From Parvularcula mediterranea (GTDB lineage Bacteria > Pseudomonadota > Alphaproteobacteria > Caulobacterales > Parvularculaceae), in the NCBI RefSeq assembly GCF_013085255.1, contig NZ_JABFCX010000002.1:982501-1046500 (forward strand): a stretch of 64,000 nucleotides of DNA. Direction: 5' to 3'. The position numbers and the translations under genes were made by a program. The notes under the pieces are model-generated. The model did not search any database. It saw only the letters and a list, made by a program, of their open reading frames with translations, and was not told the origin of the DNA. Position 1 is the stretch's first letter. Each line of letters begins with the position of its first letter. Below are positions 27,028 through 36,270 of this stretch, in pieces.

Positions 27028-27603
27028 CTAGCCCTCGATAAGGCTCTCCGCGATAAGTGCGAAGCGTTCCTGACCCCAGAAGGGCTCTGTCTTGCCTGAT
27101 CGGTCGATGACGGCGAACGGCACGCCGAACACCTGATCCTTCGAGATCCACGCCCGGTCTTCTGCCCGGTGCGCTTCGGTGTCGGTGCCGCCGCCAAGCT
27201 CGACGCCTGCTTCCTCGGCGCATTCCTGGAGGACGCTCTCATCGGCGATATCCGCGCTCCGGCCCCAGCGGGCGTCGGAGAGCGCGATGGCGAAATCGAG
27301 CCCCTTGCCCTGCTCTCGCGCCTGATAGAACGCGGCGATGCCCGCTGCGTAGTCCGGTTCAGGCCGAAGAGGCGGCGCGATCGCCAGACCTGCGCGCAAT
27401 GTCATTCGCGGCGCGTCCTGCAGGATGTAGCGGAGCTTCGGCTTTGAATCGGTGGGATTGAGAAATGCCGTGCCCTCGGGCGGCCCTTCGAAGACATGCA
27501 CGCTCAGATCCGCCCGTTCCGCGAGGCGCTCTTGCCGCACAATGTGCAGGCCGAGGCGTGAGTAAGGGCTCCGCGGATGGAAGTAGATACGCAGGTCGGT
27601 CAT
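27028..27603 (-). CDS. DsbA-family / 2-hydroxychromene-2-carboxylate isomerase-like protein
   Basis: A 191-residue thioredoxin-fold protein of the DsbA/kappa-GST type. The active-site position reads HPRSPYSRLG, with SPYS in place of CxxC, as in hydroxychromene carboxylate isomerases that use glutathione. The C-terminal part contains VFGVPFAVID, the cis-proline loop. It has no signal peptide, so it is cytoplasmic. It converges with fur, 11 bases away. The substrate is unknown. Confidence 0.8.
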   Translation of the reverse strand: MTDLRIYFHPRSPYSRLGLHIVRQERLAERADLSVHVFEGPPEGTAFLNPTDSKPKLRYILQDAPRMTLRAGLAIAPPLRPEPDYAAGIAAFYQAREQGKGLDFAIALSDARWGRSADIADESVLQECAEEAGVELGGGTDTEAHRAEDRAWISKDQVFGVPFAVIDRSGKTEPFWGQERFALIAESLIEG

Positions 27604-27740
27604 CGGGCTCTCCTTTGTTGGGTAGTACCTAGCTTTGAGGGCCGAAGGTCAATGTTTATGCGCTGTCTGAAAGGTCGCCTGTGTCCAGGATCGCTACGGT
27701 ATGACCAGTATCCAAGTCGGTATGGCCGCGCAGTGCGTGG

Positions 27741-28256
27741 TCAGAAGCGCTGGTAAAGAAACTCGTGATCGGCATGGTCGCCGACCATGTAGTCATACTC
27801 CTTGATCTTCCGAAAACCGTAACGGGCGTAAAGCTTCTGGGCGCCGAGGTTCTCCGAGAAGACGCTGAGATAGAGCTGGTCATACCGCTCCTCGAGCCAT
27901 GAAAGAGCGATCTCCAGCATATCGATGCCAAGCCCGTGCCCCTGATGCGGCTCGTCGACATAAAGCCTGCCAAGCTCGCCCGCGCTGTCTGGCATGTCGT
28001 CCACCGGGAGGGTGCAGGGCCCGGCGACAGCGTAGCCCGCTGCCTCGCCAGCTTCCGTCTCGGCCAGCCACGCTGCGCCGCCATCTTCGAAGAGCTGCCG
28101 GTAGGCCCCGGGCGAATGGGACTTGGCGAGGAAGGTTGCGAGGTCCTTCGGGTCATAGAGATGCGCAAACGTCTGCCTGAACGTCTCCGCCCCCACTTTC
28201 GCGAGGGTCTCGGCGTCTGCAGGGCCAGCGGGTCGGATCGTGAAACGGGGAGCCAT
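27741..28256 (-). CDS. GNAT-family N-acetyltransferase
   Basis: A 171-residue GNAT protein. The acetyl-CoA-binding motif A region is LGRLYVDEPHQGHGLGIDML (about 95-114), followed by a typical GAQKLYARYGFRKI C-terminal motif. Family members include protein and small-molecule acetyltransferases. ATG 28256 was chosen at the conserved FTIRPAGPADAE start; the open frame continues upstream into antisense of the next gene, which I regard as spurious. It is divergent from the DUF4153 gene. The 137 bases after it show no gene. Confidence 0.85.
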   Translation of the reverse strand: MAPRFTIRPAGPADAETLAKVGAETFRQTFAHLYDPKDLATFLAKSHSPGAYRQLFEDGGAAWLAETEAGEAAGYAVAGPCTLPVDDMPDSAGELGRLYVDEPHQGHGLGIDMLEIALSWLEERYDQLYLSVFSENLGAQKLYARYGFRKIKEYDYMVGDHADHEFLYQRF

Positions 28257-28376
28257 CCCGGCTCTTTTCGTCGCACGTTGCGCGAGCGCAAGCCCCTGCT
28301 TCACCTGCTGCGCAGCGCTGTTGTTGCGGGTAAGAAGCGTGGTTAGCTCCCAAAGGAGATCAAAGAGGTAGAGGCG

Positions 28377-30089
28377 ATGCAGGTCGAACTCGACGAACGG
28401 GTCCCGCGGGGCGGAAGCAGCCTGATGACAGTCTTCGGACTGCCGGGCGCTGCAGTAGGCTTTCTCTTCTGGGTGGTAGTCGACCGGATCGAGGGGTCGC
28501 AAACCCTTCCGCCGCTGCTCGTGGCGCTGGCCCTCGGTATCTCGCTTGCGGGGGGCACCTACCTCCTGACGGTTCTCAAGGGGCAGACCGTTCGCGCCGT
28601 CGTTGCAGCGATCGGCGTGGGCATCCTGACGGCGGCGCTCTTCTACATGGCGAGCCATTACCAGGGCTGGGCGATGTCGGAGGGGGTGCTGCCCTTCCTC
28701 GCCAATGTCCTGATTGTCGTCGTGCTGCTGCCTTTCCTGAGGGCCTCGGCCAAGGGAAACAGCTTCTTCGACTATCGCCCGCTCTTCGCAGACGCATGGT
28801 CGATCCCGGCGATTGTCGGCGTCGCGCAGGCTTTCGTTCTGGTCGGCGCAGCGCTGGCCGCGCTCGTCGCCGCGCTCTTTGCGTTCATAGGGCTCGATTT
28901 CGTGCGGGACCTCATGGGCGAGCCCTGGTTCTTCATGACCTATGCAGGCCTCCTTCAGGGCGTCGCCGTCGGTGTCGTCAGGCAGCGGGAGAGTGCGGTC
29001 CTCGCCGTTCGGTCGATCATGATGGCGCTCTTGCGCGTCGCATCGCCGGTTTTCGCGGCCTGCCTGACCATCTTCCTCGCTGCGGTGATGATCCGCGGCT
29101 TCGGCTCGCTCCTTGATGGGTTGAGCCCTGTGGCGACCCTGACCTGCGCAGCGGCTGTGGCGATCGTCATGATCAACGCCATCGTCGCTGATGAGGGTCG
29201 GCCCCAGACGCCTCTCTTTGCGGCGACCTCGCGGCTCTTTGGAGTTCTCCTGATCTTCGTGATGGCGCTTGCGGTCTATGGCCTCGCCATGCGCATCGGG
29301 GCGGAAGGGTTCACGCCTAACAGGATCGTAGCCCTTCTCGCAGTGACGGTGATCGGGCTTTACGCGCCGATCTACGCGGCGGCAGCGCTCAGCGAGAGCT
29401 GGGTGATCTTGCGCCAAGGCAACATTGCCATGTCGGGGGTGCTTCTGGTGGTCGCTGTCTTCATCCAGACGCCGCTCTTCCAGCCGCACAGCTGGTCGGT
29501 CGCCTCGCAGCTCGCGATCATGGAGGAGGCCCCGGGCGAGGTCTCGCCCTCGGATCTCATCTATCTCCGCGATGATCTCGGTGACGAGGGCAAGGCTGCC
29601 TTTGAAGAGCTGAAGGCCGGGCAAGGCGAGCTTTCCGACATGGCGAGGCATATCGGTGAGCGGCCGGGCTATCGCCTGCCGACCCTCGAAGATGCCGGCG
29701 ATATCGGTTCGATCATTGCCGGGCCTCATGACATGGAGATCCCCGAGACCCTCCTCGAGGCGATCCGTGCCAAGGTGCTGATCGGCGAGGAAGCCATCGT
29801 GACCATGCCTGCCGCAGGCGAAGCCATCATCTTCAAGTACCCGAAGGAGCGGGGGTACATGACGTTCCTCCTCTTCCGGCAGACGGAAGGGCAGTGGCAG
29901 GAGCTTGACCAGCAGGGCATCTATTTCCGCAGCGATGAGGAGCGCGATGCCTTCCTCGAAGAAGCCCGCGCAGGCCGGGTCGGGTTCGAGACGAAGAGCT
30001 TCCGGGTGCCTGTCGTGGGCGACAAGGTCCTCACCAGCGCGGCGGATCGGCTCAAGCCCTATGAAGTGACGGAGGACCCGGCTAACTGA
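28377..30089 (+). CDS. DUF4153 polytopic membrane protein
   Basis: A 570-residue protein with roughly ten to twelve hydrophobic helices in residues 20-370 and a soluble, acidic C-terminal domain (about 390-570). The membrane part fits the DUF4153 family, whose function is not known to me. ATG 28377 follows a purine-rich AAGGAG-like tract. It is followed after 26 bases by oligopeptidase B on the same strand, but nothing in the sequence ties the functions together. Confidence 0.75.
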   Translation: MQVELDERVPRGGSSLMTVFGLPGAAVGFLFWVVVDRIEGSQTLPPLLVALALGISLAGGTYLLTVLKGQTVRAVVAAIGVGILTAALFYMASHYQGWAMSEGVLPFLANVLIVVVLLPFLRASAKGNSFFDYRPLFADAWSIPAIVGVAQAFVLVGAALAALVAALFAFIGLDFVRDLMGEPWFFMTYAGLLQGVAVGVVRQRESAVLAVRSIMMALLRVASPVFAACLTIFLAAVMIRGFGSLLDGLSPVATLTCAAAVAIVMINAIVADEGRPQTPLFAATSRLFGVLLIFVMALAVYGLAMRIGAEGFTPNRIVALLAVTVIGLYAPIYAAAALSESWVILRQGNIAMSGVLLVVAVFIQTPLFQPHSWSVASQLAIMEEAPGEVSPSDLIYLRDDLGDEGKAAFEELKAGQGELSDMARHIGERPGYRLPTLEDAGDIGSIIAGPHDMEIPETLLEAIRAKVLIGEEAIVTMPAAGEAIIFKYPKERGYMTFLLFRQTEGQWQELDQQGIYFRSDEERDAFLEEARAGRVGFETKSFRVPVVGDKVLTSAADRLKPYEVTEDPAN

Positions 30090-30115
30090 CCCCTCCGTCA
30101 GTCCAAGGAGTCCCC

Positions 30116-32215
30116 ATGTCCGAAGCGCCCAAGGCCGAGAAACGTCCGCTCGAAACCGTCCAGCACGGCGAGACGCGGATCGATCCCTACCACTGGATGC
30201 GCGACGACAATTGGCAGGAAGTCCTGCGCGATCCCACCGTCCTCAAGGACGATGTGCGCGAGCATCTCGAGGCGGAGAATGCCTACTATAAAGCGCAAAC
30301 GGACCATCTCGAGAAGCTGCGGGATCTTCTGTTCCAGGAGATGCGTGGGCGGATCAAGGAGAATGACAGCTCCGTTCCGATGCGCGACGGGCCTTACGAA
30401 TACTATGCCCGCTACCGCGAAGGTGGTCAGTACCCTGTCTATGCCCGCCGCACTGAAGAGGGCGCTGACGAAGAAATCATGCTCGACGGCGACAAGGAGG
30501 GGGAAGGCAAGGACTTCTACTCCATCGGAGGCGTCGATGTCTCGTGGGACCATGAGCTCTTGGCGGTCTCCACCGATACACTGGGTTCGGAATATTACGA
30601 CATTCGTGTCCGCAACCTGAAGACAGGCGAGGAGCTCCCCGACCAGATCGGCTCCACCGACGGAAGTGTCGTCTGGGCCAAGGACAACAAAAGCTTCTTC
30701 TATGTCGAGCGCGACGATCACCAGCGCCCCAAGCGTGTAAAGCACCACCTGCTCGGCGATGATCCGTCGGGTGACCGTCTCGTCTACGAAGAAGAGAGCG
30801 ACGAGATGTTTCTCTCGATCGGCGAGACGGCGTCCGATGCCTATATGGTGATCTCGCTCGGTAACGGGAACACGTCCGAAGAGCACCTCGTGCCGCTGGA
30901 TGCGCCGGAGACTGCGCCGAAGCTGGTCGAGGCGCGAAAGTCAGGCGTTCTCTACAGCGTCGATCACAAGGACGACACGCTCTTCATTCATACGAATGCA
31001 GATGATGCGGTGGACTTCAAGATTGTCACCGCGCCGGAGGAGTCGCCTGGCCGGGAGAACTGGAAGGATTGGCTTCCTCACACGCCGGGGACTTACGTTG
31101 CAGGTGTGGAGCTCTTCAAGGACTGGATCGTCCGTGAGGAGAGGTTCGACGCCAAGCCCCGCATCATCGTTGGCCGCTATGACCGCACCGGCGAGCATGA
31201 GCTGAGCCAGGACGAAGACGCCTTCTCCCTGAGCCTTATCGGCTGGGGCGAGTTCGAAACCGACACGATCCGCTATGCCTACGAAAGCCCGGCGCAACCA
31301 GCGCAGGTCTTCGACTATGACATGGCCACCCGCGTCCGTACACTGAGAAAGACGCAGGAGATCCCGTCAGGTCACAATGCCGATGCCTATGTGGTTGATC
31401 GCATCGACGCGAAGGCGAGGGACGGAGAGAGCATTCCCCTCGTCACGATCCGCAGGAAGGACATCGCACCCAACGGCGACCTGCCGGTAGTCCTTTACGG
31501 CTATGGTTCGTACGGGATCTATATTGATGACGATTTCTCAAGCCACGTGCTGAGCTTCGTCGATCGGGGCGCTGTCTTCGCCGTGGCGCATATCCGGGGC
31601 GGCTCGGCCAAGGGGCGCCAATGGTATCTCGACGGCAAGCTTGAGAAGAAAGAGAACACGTTCCGCGATTTCAACGACTGTGCTCAAGCCCTGATCGATG
31701 AAGGGATCACCAAGCGCGGGCGTATCGTCGGATACGGAGGATCAGCTGGCGGCCTCCTCGTCGGTGCAGCGGTCAATCTCGATCCTGGCCTTTACGGAGG
31801 GATCATCGGCGCGGTGCCGTTCATCGATGTCGTCAACACGATCTCTGACGGCAGCCTCCCGCTTACCCCGCCCGAATGGGAGGAGTGGGGCAATCCGATC
31901 ACGGACAAAGCGGCCTTCGCGACGATCAGCGCCTATTCGCCTTACGATAATATCCGCGCGGGCGAGACCTACCCGCCTGTCCTCGCGACCGGAGGGCTCA
32001 CCGATTACCGGGTCACCTATTGGGAGCCGGCCAAGTGGATCGCGCGCCTGCGGGATGAGGCTGAGGGCGGGCCGTTCCTCCTCCGCATGAACATGACGGC
32101 AGGCCATGGCGGCTCTGCGGCGCGGTTCGAGCGGATCAAGGAGCGGGCGGCGGACTATGCCTTCGCCCTCGACATTCTCGGGCTCGCGGAAGCGGAGCCT
32201 GATCGCGGGCTCTGA
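30116..32215 (+). CDS. ptrB: Oligopeptidase B (S9A prolyl oligopeptidase family)
   Basis: A 699-residue serine peptidase that cuts oligopeptides after basic residues. The N-terminal beta-propeller begins with DPYHWMRDDNW. The catalytic domain (about 430-695) carries the nucleophile motif GYGGSAGGLL, the Asp in GGLTDYRVTYWEPAKW and the His in AGHGG. Length and motifs match OpdB. There is no signal peptide, so it is cytoplasmic or released on lysis. AAGGAG lies just before the ATG. Confidence 0.93.
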   Translation: MSEAPKAEKRPLETVQHGETRIDPYHWMRDDNWQEVLRDPTVLKDDVREHLEAENAYYKAQTDHLEKLRDLLFQEMRGRIKENDSSVPMRDGPYEYYARYREGGQYPVYARRTEEGADEEIMLDGDKEGEGKDFYSIGGVDVSWDHELLAVSTDTLGSEYYDIRVRNLKTGEELPDQIGSTDGSVVWAKDNKSFFYVERDDHQRPKRVKHHLLGDDPSGDRLVYEEESDEMFLSIGETASDAYMVISLGNGNTSEEHLVPLDAPETAPKLVEARKSGVLYSVDHKDDTLFIHTNADDAVDFKIVTAPEESPGRENWKDWLPHTPGTYVAGVELFKDWIVREERFDAKPRIIVGRYDRTGEHELSQDEDAFSLSLIGWGEFETDTIRYAYESPAQPAQVFDYDMATRVRTLRKTQEIPSGHNADAYVVDRIDAKARDGESIPLVTIRRKDIAPNGDLPVVLYGYGSYGIYIDDDFSSHVLSFVDRGAVFAVAHIRGGSAKGRQWYLDGKLEKKENTFRDFNDCAQALIDEGITKRGRIVGYGGSAGGLLVGAAVNLDPGLYGGIIGAVPFIDVVNTISDGSLPLTPPEWEEWGNPITDKAAFATISAYSPYDNIRAGETYPPVLATGGLTDYRVTYWEPAKWIARLRDEAEGGPFLLRMNMTAGHGGSAARFERIKERAADYAFALDILGLAEAEPDRGL

Positions 32216-32286
32216 CGGGCTGATAACCGCGCTTCGCTTCGGGCAGGCGCGGGCCTAAGTTAACACCAAGGATCAAGGAGAACCCC

Positions 32287-33405
32287 ATGCTTCTGACACT
32301 TCTCGCCTCGACGGCGCTTTATGCGCAGGAAGTCCCCAAAGGCGTCCCGCACCCTTTTGATGCCGAGACGATTGTTGATCTCGATCATCCGTGGGCCATG
32401 ACGTTCCTCCCTGACGGCAACATGCTCGTCACGGAAAAGGATGGCAGACTTCTCTGGGTCAGCGCCGATGGCGGCACGACGATGGAGATCAGCGGCGTCC
32501 CTGAGGTCGATTTCGGCGGCCAGGGCGGTCTTGGGGATGTTATCCTCGGCCCGAACTTCGCAGACGACGGCATGGTCTACCTCTCCTACGTGGAGAAGAC
32601 CCGAGGCCGTAAGCGCGGCGCAGCCGTGGGTCGCGGCACCCTCGACACGTCGACCGGCGCGATTTCCGACTTCGAAGTGATCTGGCGTCAGAACCCGACC
32701 ACCACGGGCCGGGGTCACTATGGTCACCGCCTCCACTTCTCCCCTGACGGCGAATATCTCTTCATCAGCTCGGGCGACCGGCAGAAGTTCGACCCGGCCC
32801 AGGACATGACGATGAACCTCGGCAAGATCCTGCGGGTCTTCCCAGACGGCTCGATCCCGGAGGACAATCCCTTCTACGACCAGGGCGGCGTGACGGCGGA
32901 GATCTGGACCATCGGTATGCGGAACCCGCTGGGTATCGACTTCGACGCCGAGGGTACCCTCTGGGAAATCGAGATGGGCCCGCGCCACGGCGATGAATTC
33001 CAGAAGATCGAGAAGGGCGAGAATTACGGCTACCCGACCGTTTCGAATGGCGACCATTATTCAGGTGATCCGATCCCTGACCATTCCGAGGGCGACGGCT
33101 TCCGCGCACCGGATGAGTATTGGGTGCCTGCGATCAGCCCCTCATCGCTCCTGATCTACCAAGGCGACGAGTTTCCTGCGTGGAAAGGCGAAGCGCTTAT
33201 CGGCGGTCTCTCTTCTGAGGCTCTCGTGAAGGTGACCTTCGACTGTGCCGAGGAAGGCCGCGATATCTGCGAAGAGGAACGCTACGACATGGACTACCGC
33301 GTCCGCGGTGTCGTCCAAGGGCCTGACGGCCTCGTCTACCTCATCGAGGATGGCGGCGAGCGCGGCGGCGAAGGCCGTATTATCAAGCTGACGCCGAAGG
33401 ATTGA
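32287..33405 (+). CDS. PQQ-dependent soluble aldose sugar dehydrogenase
   Basis: A 372-residue six-bladed propeller protein of the YliI/Asd family, which oxidises aldose sugars with PQQ in the periplasm. A short hydrophobic leader (1-14, ending ALYAQ) precedes the mature start. Characteristic segments include [35 protein letters not shown] with the catalytic His, and [13 protein letters not shown]. An AAGGAG ribosome binding site precedes the ATG. bioB follows 40 bases later behind a strong hairpin. Confidence 0.9.
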   Translation: MLLTLLASTALYAQEVPKGVPHPFDAETIVDLDHPWAMTFLPDGNMLVTEKDGRLLWVSADGGTTMEISGVPEVDFGGQGGLGDVILGPNFADDGMVYLSYVEKTRGRKRGAAVGRGTLDTSTGAISDFEVIWRQNPTTTGRGHYGHRLHFSPDGEYLFISSGDRQKFDPAQDMTMNLGKILRVFPDGSIPEDNPFYDQGGVTAEIWTIGMRNPLGIDFDAEGTLWEIEMGPRHGDEFQKIEKGENYGYPTVSNGDHYSGDPIPDHSEGDGFRAPDEYWVPAISPSSLLIYQGDEFPAWKGEALIGGLSSEALVKVTFDCAEEGRDICEEERYDMDYRVRGVVQGPDGLVYLIEDGGERGGEGRIIKLTPKD

Positions 33406-33415
33406 TCGGCTAGGC

Positions 33416-33441
33416 GGGAACTTCTGTTTTCAGGAGTTCCC
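33416..33441 (+). promoter_or_regulatory. Hairpin sequestering the bioB ribosome binding site
   Basis: GGGAACTTCTG (33416-33426) and CAGGAGTTCCC (33431-33441) form an 11-pair stem with one U-G wobble and a TTTT loop. The 3' arm contains AGGAG, the bioB Shine-Dalgarno, whose ATG is at 33446. The stem would block ribosome access when folded. There is no T-run, so it is not a normal terminator. Confidence 0.7.
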
Positions 33442-33445
33442 CCCG

Positions 33446-34426
33446 ATGCCGCTCGATCTACCCCGTAGTGTGAGAACCGATTGGACCCGCGAGGAAATCG
33501 CGGGTCTTTTTGATCTTCCGTTCTCGGAGCTTCTGTTCCGTGCGGCGAACATCCACCGCGAAACCTTCGACCCGACCGAGATCGAAGCGGCGCAGCTCCT
33601 CTCGATCAAGACCGGCGGCTGTCCCGAGGATTGCGGCTATTGCAGCCAGTCAGCGAAGTTCGACACGGGGCTGAAGGCTTCCAAGCTGATGGCCACGGAT
33701 GAGGTCCTGGCCGACGCGAAGCGCGCGAAGGAAAATGGCGCGACACGCTTCTGCATGGGTGCGGCGTGGCGCTCGCCCAAGGAACGGGACATGCCTGCGT
33801 TGACGGAGATGATCCGCGGCGTGAAGGAGATGGGGCTTGAGACCTGCATGACCCTCGGCATGCTGACGGAGACCCAAGCCGTGGCACTCAAGGAAGCGGG
33901 CCTCGATTTCTACAACCACAATATCGACACCTCGGAAGAGCACTATTCCGAAGTCATCACCACACGGACCTTCAAGGATCGCCTCGAGACGCTGGAGGCC
34001 GTCAGGAAGTCAGGGATGCAAACCTGTTGCGGCGGTATCCTCGGCCTTGGTGAGACCCGCGCCGACCGGGTGAGCTTTGTCCACACTCTCGCCACCTTGC
34101 CCGAGCATCCCGGCAGCGTGCCGATCAACGCACTGGTCCAGATCGAAGGGACGCCCTTGGCCATGGCCGAGCCCGTCGAGCCGATTGAACTTGTGCGCAC
34201 CATTGCCGTCTGCCGGATCACCATGCCGGAAAGCGTCGTGAGGCTCTCGGCAGGACGCGAAGAGATGTCCGATGAGACCCAGGCGCTGGCGTTCCTCGCG
34301 GGGGCCAACTCCATCTTCGTCGGCGACGCCCTCCTGACGACGCCGAACCCCGAGCCAAAGAGCGACGCCGCGCTCTTCCAGAAGCTCGGCCTCAAGCCAG
34401 CGCAAAGCAGTCTTGCGCAGGGCTGA
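33446..34426 (+). CDS. bioB: Biotin synthase
   Basis: A 326-residue radical SAM enzyme that inserts sulfur into dethiobiotin. The radical SAM motif [20 protein letters not shown] (CxxxCxxC) is at about 52-71, and the conserved [12 protein letters not shown] and [11 protein letters not shown] segments are present. It uses a [4Fe-4S] cluster with SAM and a second [2Fe-2S] sulfur donor cluster. It stands apart from other bio genes in this window. Its ribosome binding site is inside a hairpin, suggesting translational control. Confidence 0.97.
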   Translation: MPLDLPRSVRTDWTREEIAGLFDLPFSELLFRAANIHRETFDPTEIEAAQLLSIKTGGCPEDCGYCSQSAKFDTGLKASKLMATDEVLADAKRAKENGATRFCMGAAWRSPKERDMPALTEMIRGVKEMGLETCMTLGMLTETQAVALKEAGLDFYNHNIDTSEEHYSEVITTRTFKDRLETLEAVRKSGMQTCCGGILGLGETRADRVSFVHTLATLPEHPGSVPINALVQIEGTPLAMAEPVEPIELVRTIAVCRITMPESVVRLSAGREEMSDETQALAFLAGANSIFVGDALLTTPNPEPKSDAALFQKLGLKPAQSSLAQG

Positions 34427-34481
34427 GACGGTTCTTACCTTCCTGTCAGGTTGAAGCGGCCTTTTAGGGAGAGGGACGGCA

Positions 34482-34877
34482 ATGGATATCTTTCACGGCG
34501 CACCGATCGGAGTCTTTGGCTTCGTCATTCTGATCATCCTGATCGGATCGTTCTTTTCCTTCATGAAGGTTCGTTCGAACAACGAAACGATCAAGGCACT
34601 GGCGCAGTCAGGCCAGCCGATCGACCCCAAGCTCCTCGCTCATCTTGGGCGGGAGGACGGCAACAGCCGCGGCGGTATGCTGGTCGCCGGCGTCATCGTC
34701 CTGTTCGTGGCCGCAGGCCTTTACTTCTTCGGGCAGCAGATCGGCGCCGCGACGGGGGACGAAGAGGTTGGCCCGGTCTTCCTCGGCATCGCGACGCTTG
34801 TCGGGTTTGTCGGCGGCGGCCTACTGCTCACAGGCCTCGCTCTCGCGGTGTTCCGCAAGAAGGACGACGACGCCTGA
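34482..34877 (+). CDS. Small membrane protein (DUF6249-like)
   Basis: A 131-residue protein with three hydrophobic helices (about 10-27, 65-83, 97-122) and a short cytoplasmic loop, NNETIKALAQSGQPIDPKLLA. The loop and helix order resemble small membrane proteins of the DUF6249 type, often encoded near ECF sigma factors; none is seen here. AGGGAGAGGGA precedes the ATG. Function unknown. Confidence 0.7.
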   Translation: MDIFHGAPIGVFGFVILIILIGSFFSFMKVRSNNETIKALAQSGQPIDPKLLAHLGREDGNSRGGMLVAGVIVLFVAAGLYFFGQQIGAATGDEEVGPVFLGIATLVGFVGGGLLLTGLALAVFRKKDDDA

Positions 34878-34932
34878 TTGGTCTACCGCGCGGGTCCTGC
34901 TACCCTTCCGGAAAAACCGGGAGGAGTGACCC

Positions 34933-35301
34933 ATGCGGCAGTACACGACCTTCGAGCAGTTCTGGCCCCATTACCTGCGTGAGCACGCCAAGCCGGGCAC
35001 GCGTCTCTACCATTACATCGGCACAGGCCTCGGCCTGATCGCGATTGCCGCGGCGGTGGTCACGGGCAACTGGCTTCTGATCCTCCTCGTGCCGCTCCTT
35101 GGCTACGGCTTCGCTTGGGTCAGCCATGCCTTCGTGGAGCGGAACAAGCCTGCGACCTTCACCTACCCGTTCTGGTCGCTGATGAGCGACTACCGGATGT
35201 TTTTCCTGGCCATGACAGGACGGCTGAAGCCTGAGCTCCAGAAGGCTGGCGTCAGCGATGCTTCTCCAGCGGACGGGCTTCGTTCTTCACCCAATCAATA
35301 A
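34933..35301 (+). CDS. Mpo1-like (DUF962) membrane protein
   Basis: A 122-residue protein with the DUF962/Mpo1 features RLYHYIGTG and SHAFVERNKPATFTYPFWSL. The conserved histidines are thought to bind iron; yeast Mpo1 is a dioxygenase that shortens 2-hydroxy fatty acids. A helix pair spans about 30-65. GGGAGG precedes the ATG. Its last 50 bases overlap the convergent LysR gene at 35252-35301, so the tail after about residue 106 is shared coding sequence on both strands. Confidence 0.85.
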   Translation: MRQYTTFEQFWPHYLREHAKPGTRLYHYIGTGLGLIAIAAAVVTGNWLLILLVPLLGYGFAWVSHAFVERNKPATFTYPFWSLMSDYRMFFLAMTGRLKPELQKAGVSDASPADGLRSSPNQ

Positions 35302-36157
35302 ACGCCTTCACGTCGGGCAGGGCGGCTTTCGCCTCCGGGTAGACGACCCAATAAGCAAAGTCCGTAGGCGTTTCGTGACCGAAAGGAACCACGAGACGCG
35401 CGGCCTCTAGGTCTGCGACGGCGAGCGCGTAGCGGGCAAGGGCGACGCCTTTCCCGGCGACGGCGGCCTCGATCACCAGCGATGACTGGTTGAAGCGCGG
35501 GCCCCGCTCGCCGCCAGCTTCGACCCCTGCAGCGCGCAGCCACATGGCCCAGCTGGCCACGCCGTCGCGCTCGCTGTCGTCGTGGATCAGCGTGTGGTTC
35601 GCGAGATCCTCGGGCTTCTCCAGCGGTGCTTCCTCGGTGGGAAGGCCCGGCGCGCAGACCGGCACGATGCTCTCCGTCAGGAGGCGCTCTGCCATCAGGC
35701 CTTCATAATTGCCTCTCCCGAAGCGGATGGCGACGTCGACATCGGCGGTGGCGAAATCCACCACCTCCATATCGGCGTGGACATAGACATCGAGGTCGGG
35801 CCGCTGCTCCTGGAACTGGTCGAGGCGCGGCACCAGCCATTTCGAGGCAAAGGACGGCGCTACGGAGACGGTGATCTTTGATGGGCCAGTGCCTGCCTGC
35901 ATCAGTCTCGTTCCGGTAGCGAGACGGTCGAAACCCTCTCGCATGTGCGGCAGTGCAGCGATGCCAGCTTCTGTCAGCTGCAGCCCCTTGGGGTCGCGCT
36001 TGAAGAGCGGGCTGCCGAGCCAGCCTTCGAGGATCCGCATCTGCTGGCTGATCGCGCCGGGGGTCACGGACAGCTCATCAGCTGCGCGAGAAAAACTAAG
36101 GTGCCTGGCCGCCGCTTCGAAAGCGCGGAGGGCGTTGAGGGGAGGAAGCTTGCGCAT
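35252..36157 (-). CDS. LysR-family transcriptional regulator (GcvA-like)
   Basis: About 301 residues. The N-terminal winged helix is LPPLNALRAFEAAARHLSFS ... VTPGAISQQMRILE, close to GcvA/AmpR-type LysR proteins, followed by a periplasmic-binding-like ligand domain (about 95-295). It is divergent from cysG and the sulfate assimilation operon, so it may regulate it; this is inference, since its closest relatives are GcvA-like rather than CysB-like. ATG 36157 is at the conserved MRKLPPLNAL start. It overlaps the convergent Mpo1-like gene. Confidence 0.87.
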   Translation of the reverse strand: MRKLPPLNALRAFEAAARHLSFSRAADELSVTPGAISQQMRILEGWLGSPLFKRDPKGLQLTEAGIAALPHMREGFDRLATGTRLMQAGTGPSKITVSVAPSFASKWLVPRLDQFQEQRPDLDVYVHADMEVVDFATADVDVAIRFGRGNYEGLMAERLLTESIVPVCAPGLPTEEAPLEKPEDLANHTLIHDDSERDGVASWAMWLRAAGVEAGGERGPRFNQSSLVIEAAVAGKGVALARYALAVADLEAARLVVPFGHETPTDFAYWVVYPEAKAALPDVKAFIDWVKNEARPLEKHR

Positions 36158-36270
36158 AAATCGTAGCCCTTGAGGAAACCTAACGCGATACCCGACGAAC
36201 AATCGTTTGCCTTGCCGGTCTGGCGGGCACACATAGGCGCTTCGAACGAGATTGAATAGGTTTTCTAATC

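Noticed and set aside
27741-29729. Minus-strand open frame of about 662 codons starting opposite the DUF4153 gene
   Set aside because: Only the last 171 codons form a GNAT protein. The rest is antisense to a clear membrane protein gene and has biased low-complexity composition.
33416-33441. Hairpin before bioB read as a terminator of the aldose dehydrogenase gene
   Set aside because: There is no T-run on either side and the 3' arm contains the bioB ribosome binding site, so a translation-control role fits better.
36158-36270. LysR box (T-N11-A) in the divergent LysR-cysG region
   Set aside because: A weak partial palindrome (CGAAC...GTTTG) is present, but the match is too loose to report as a site.
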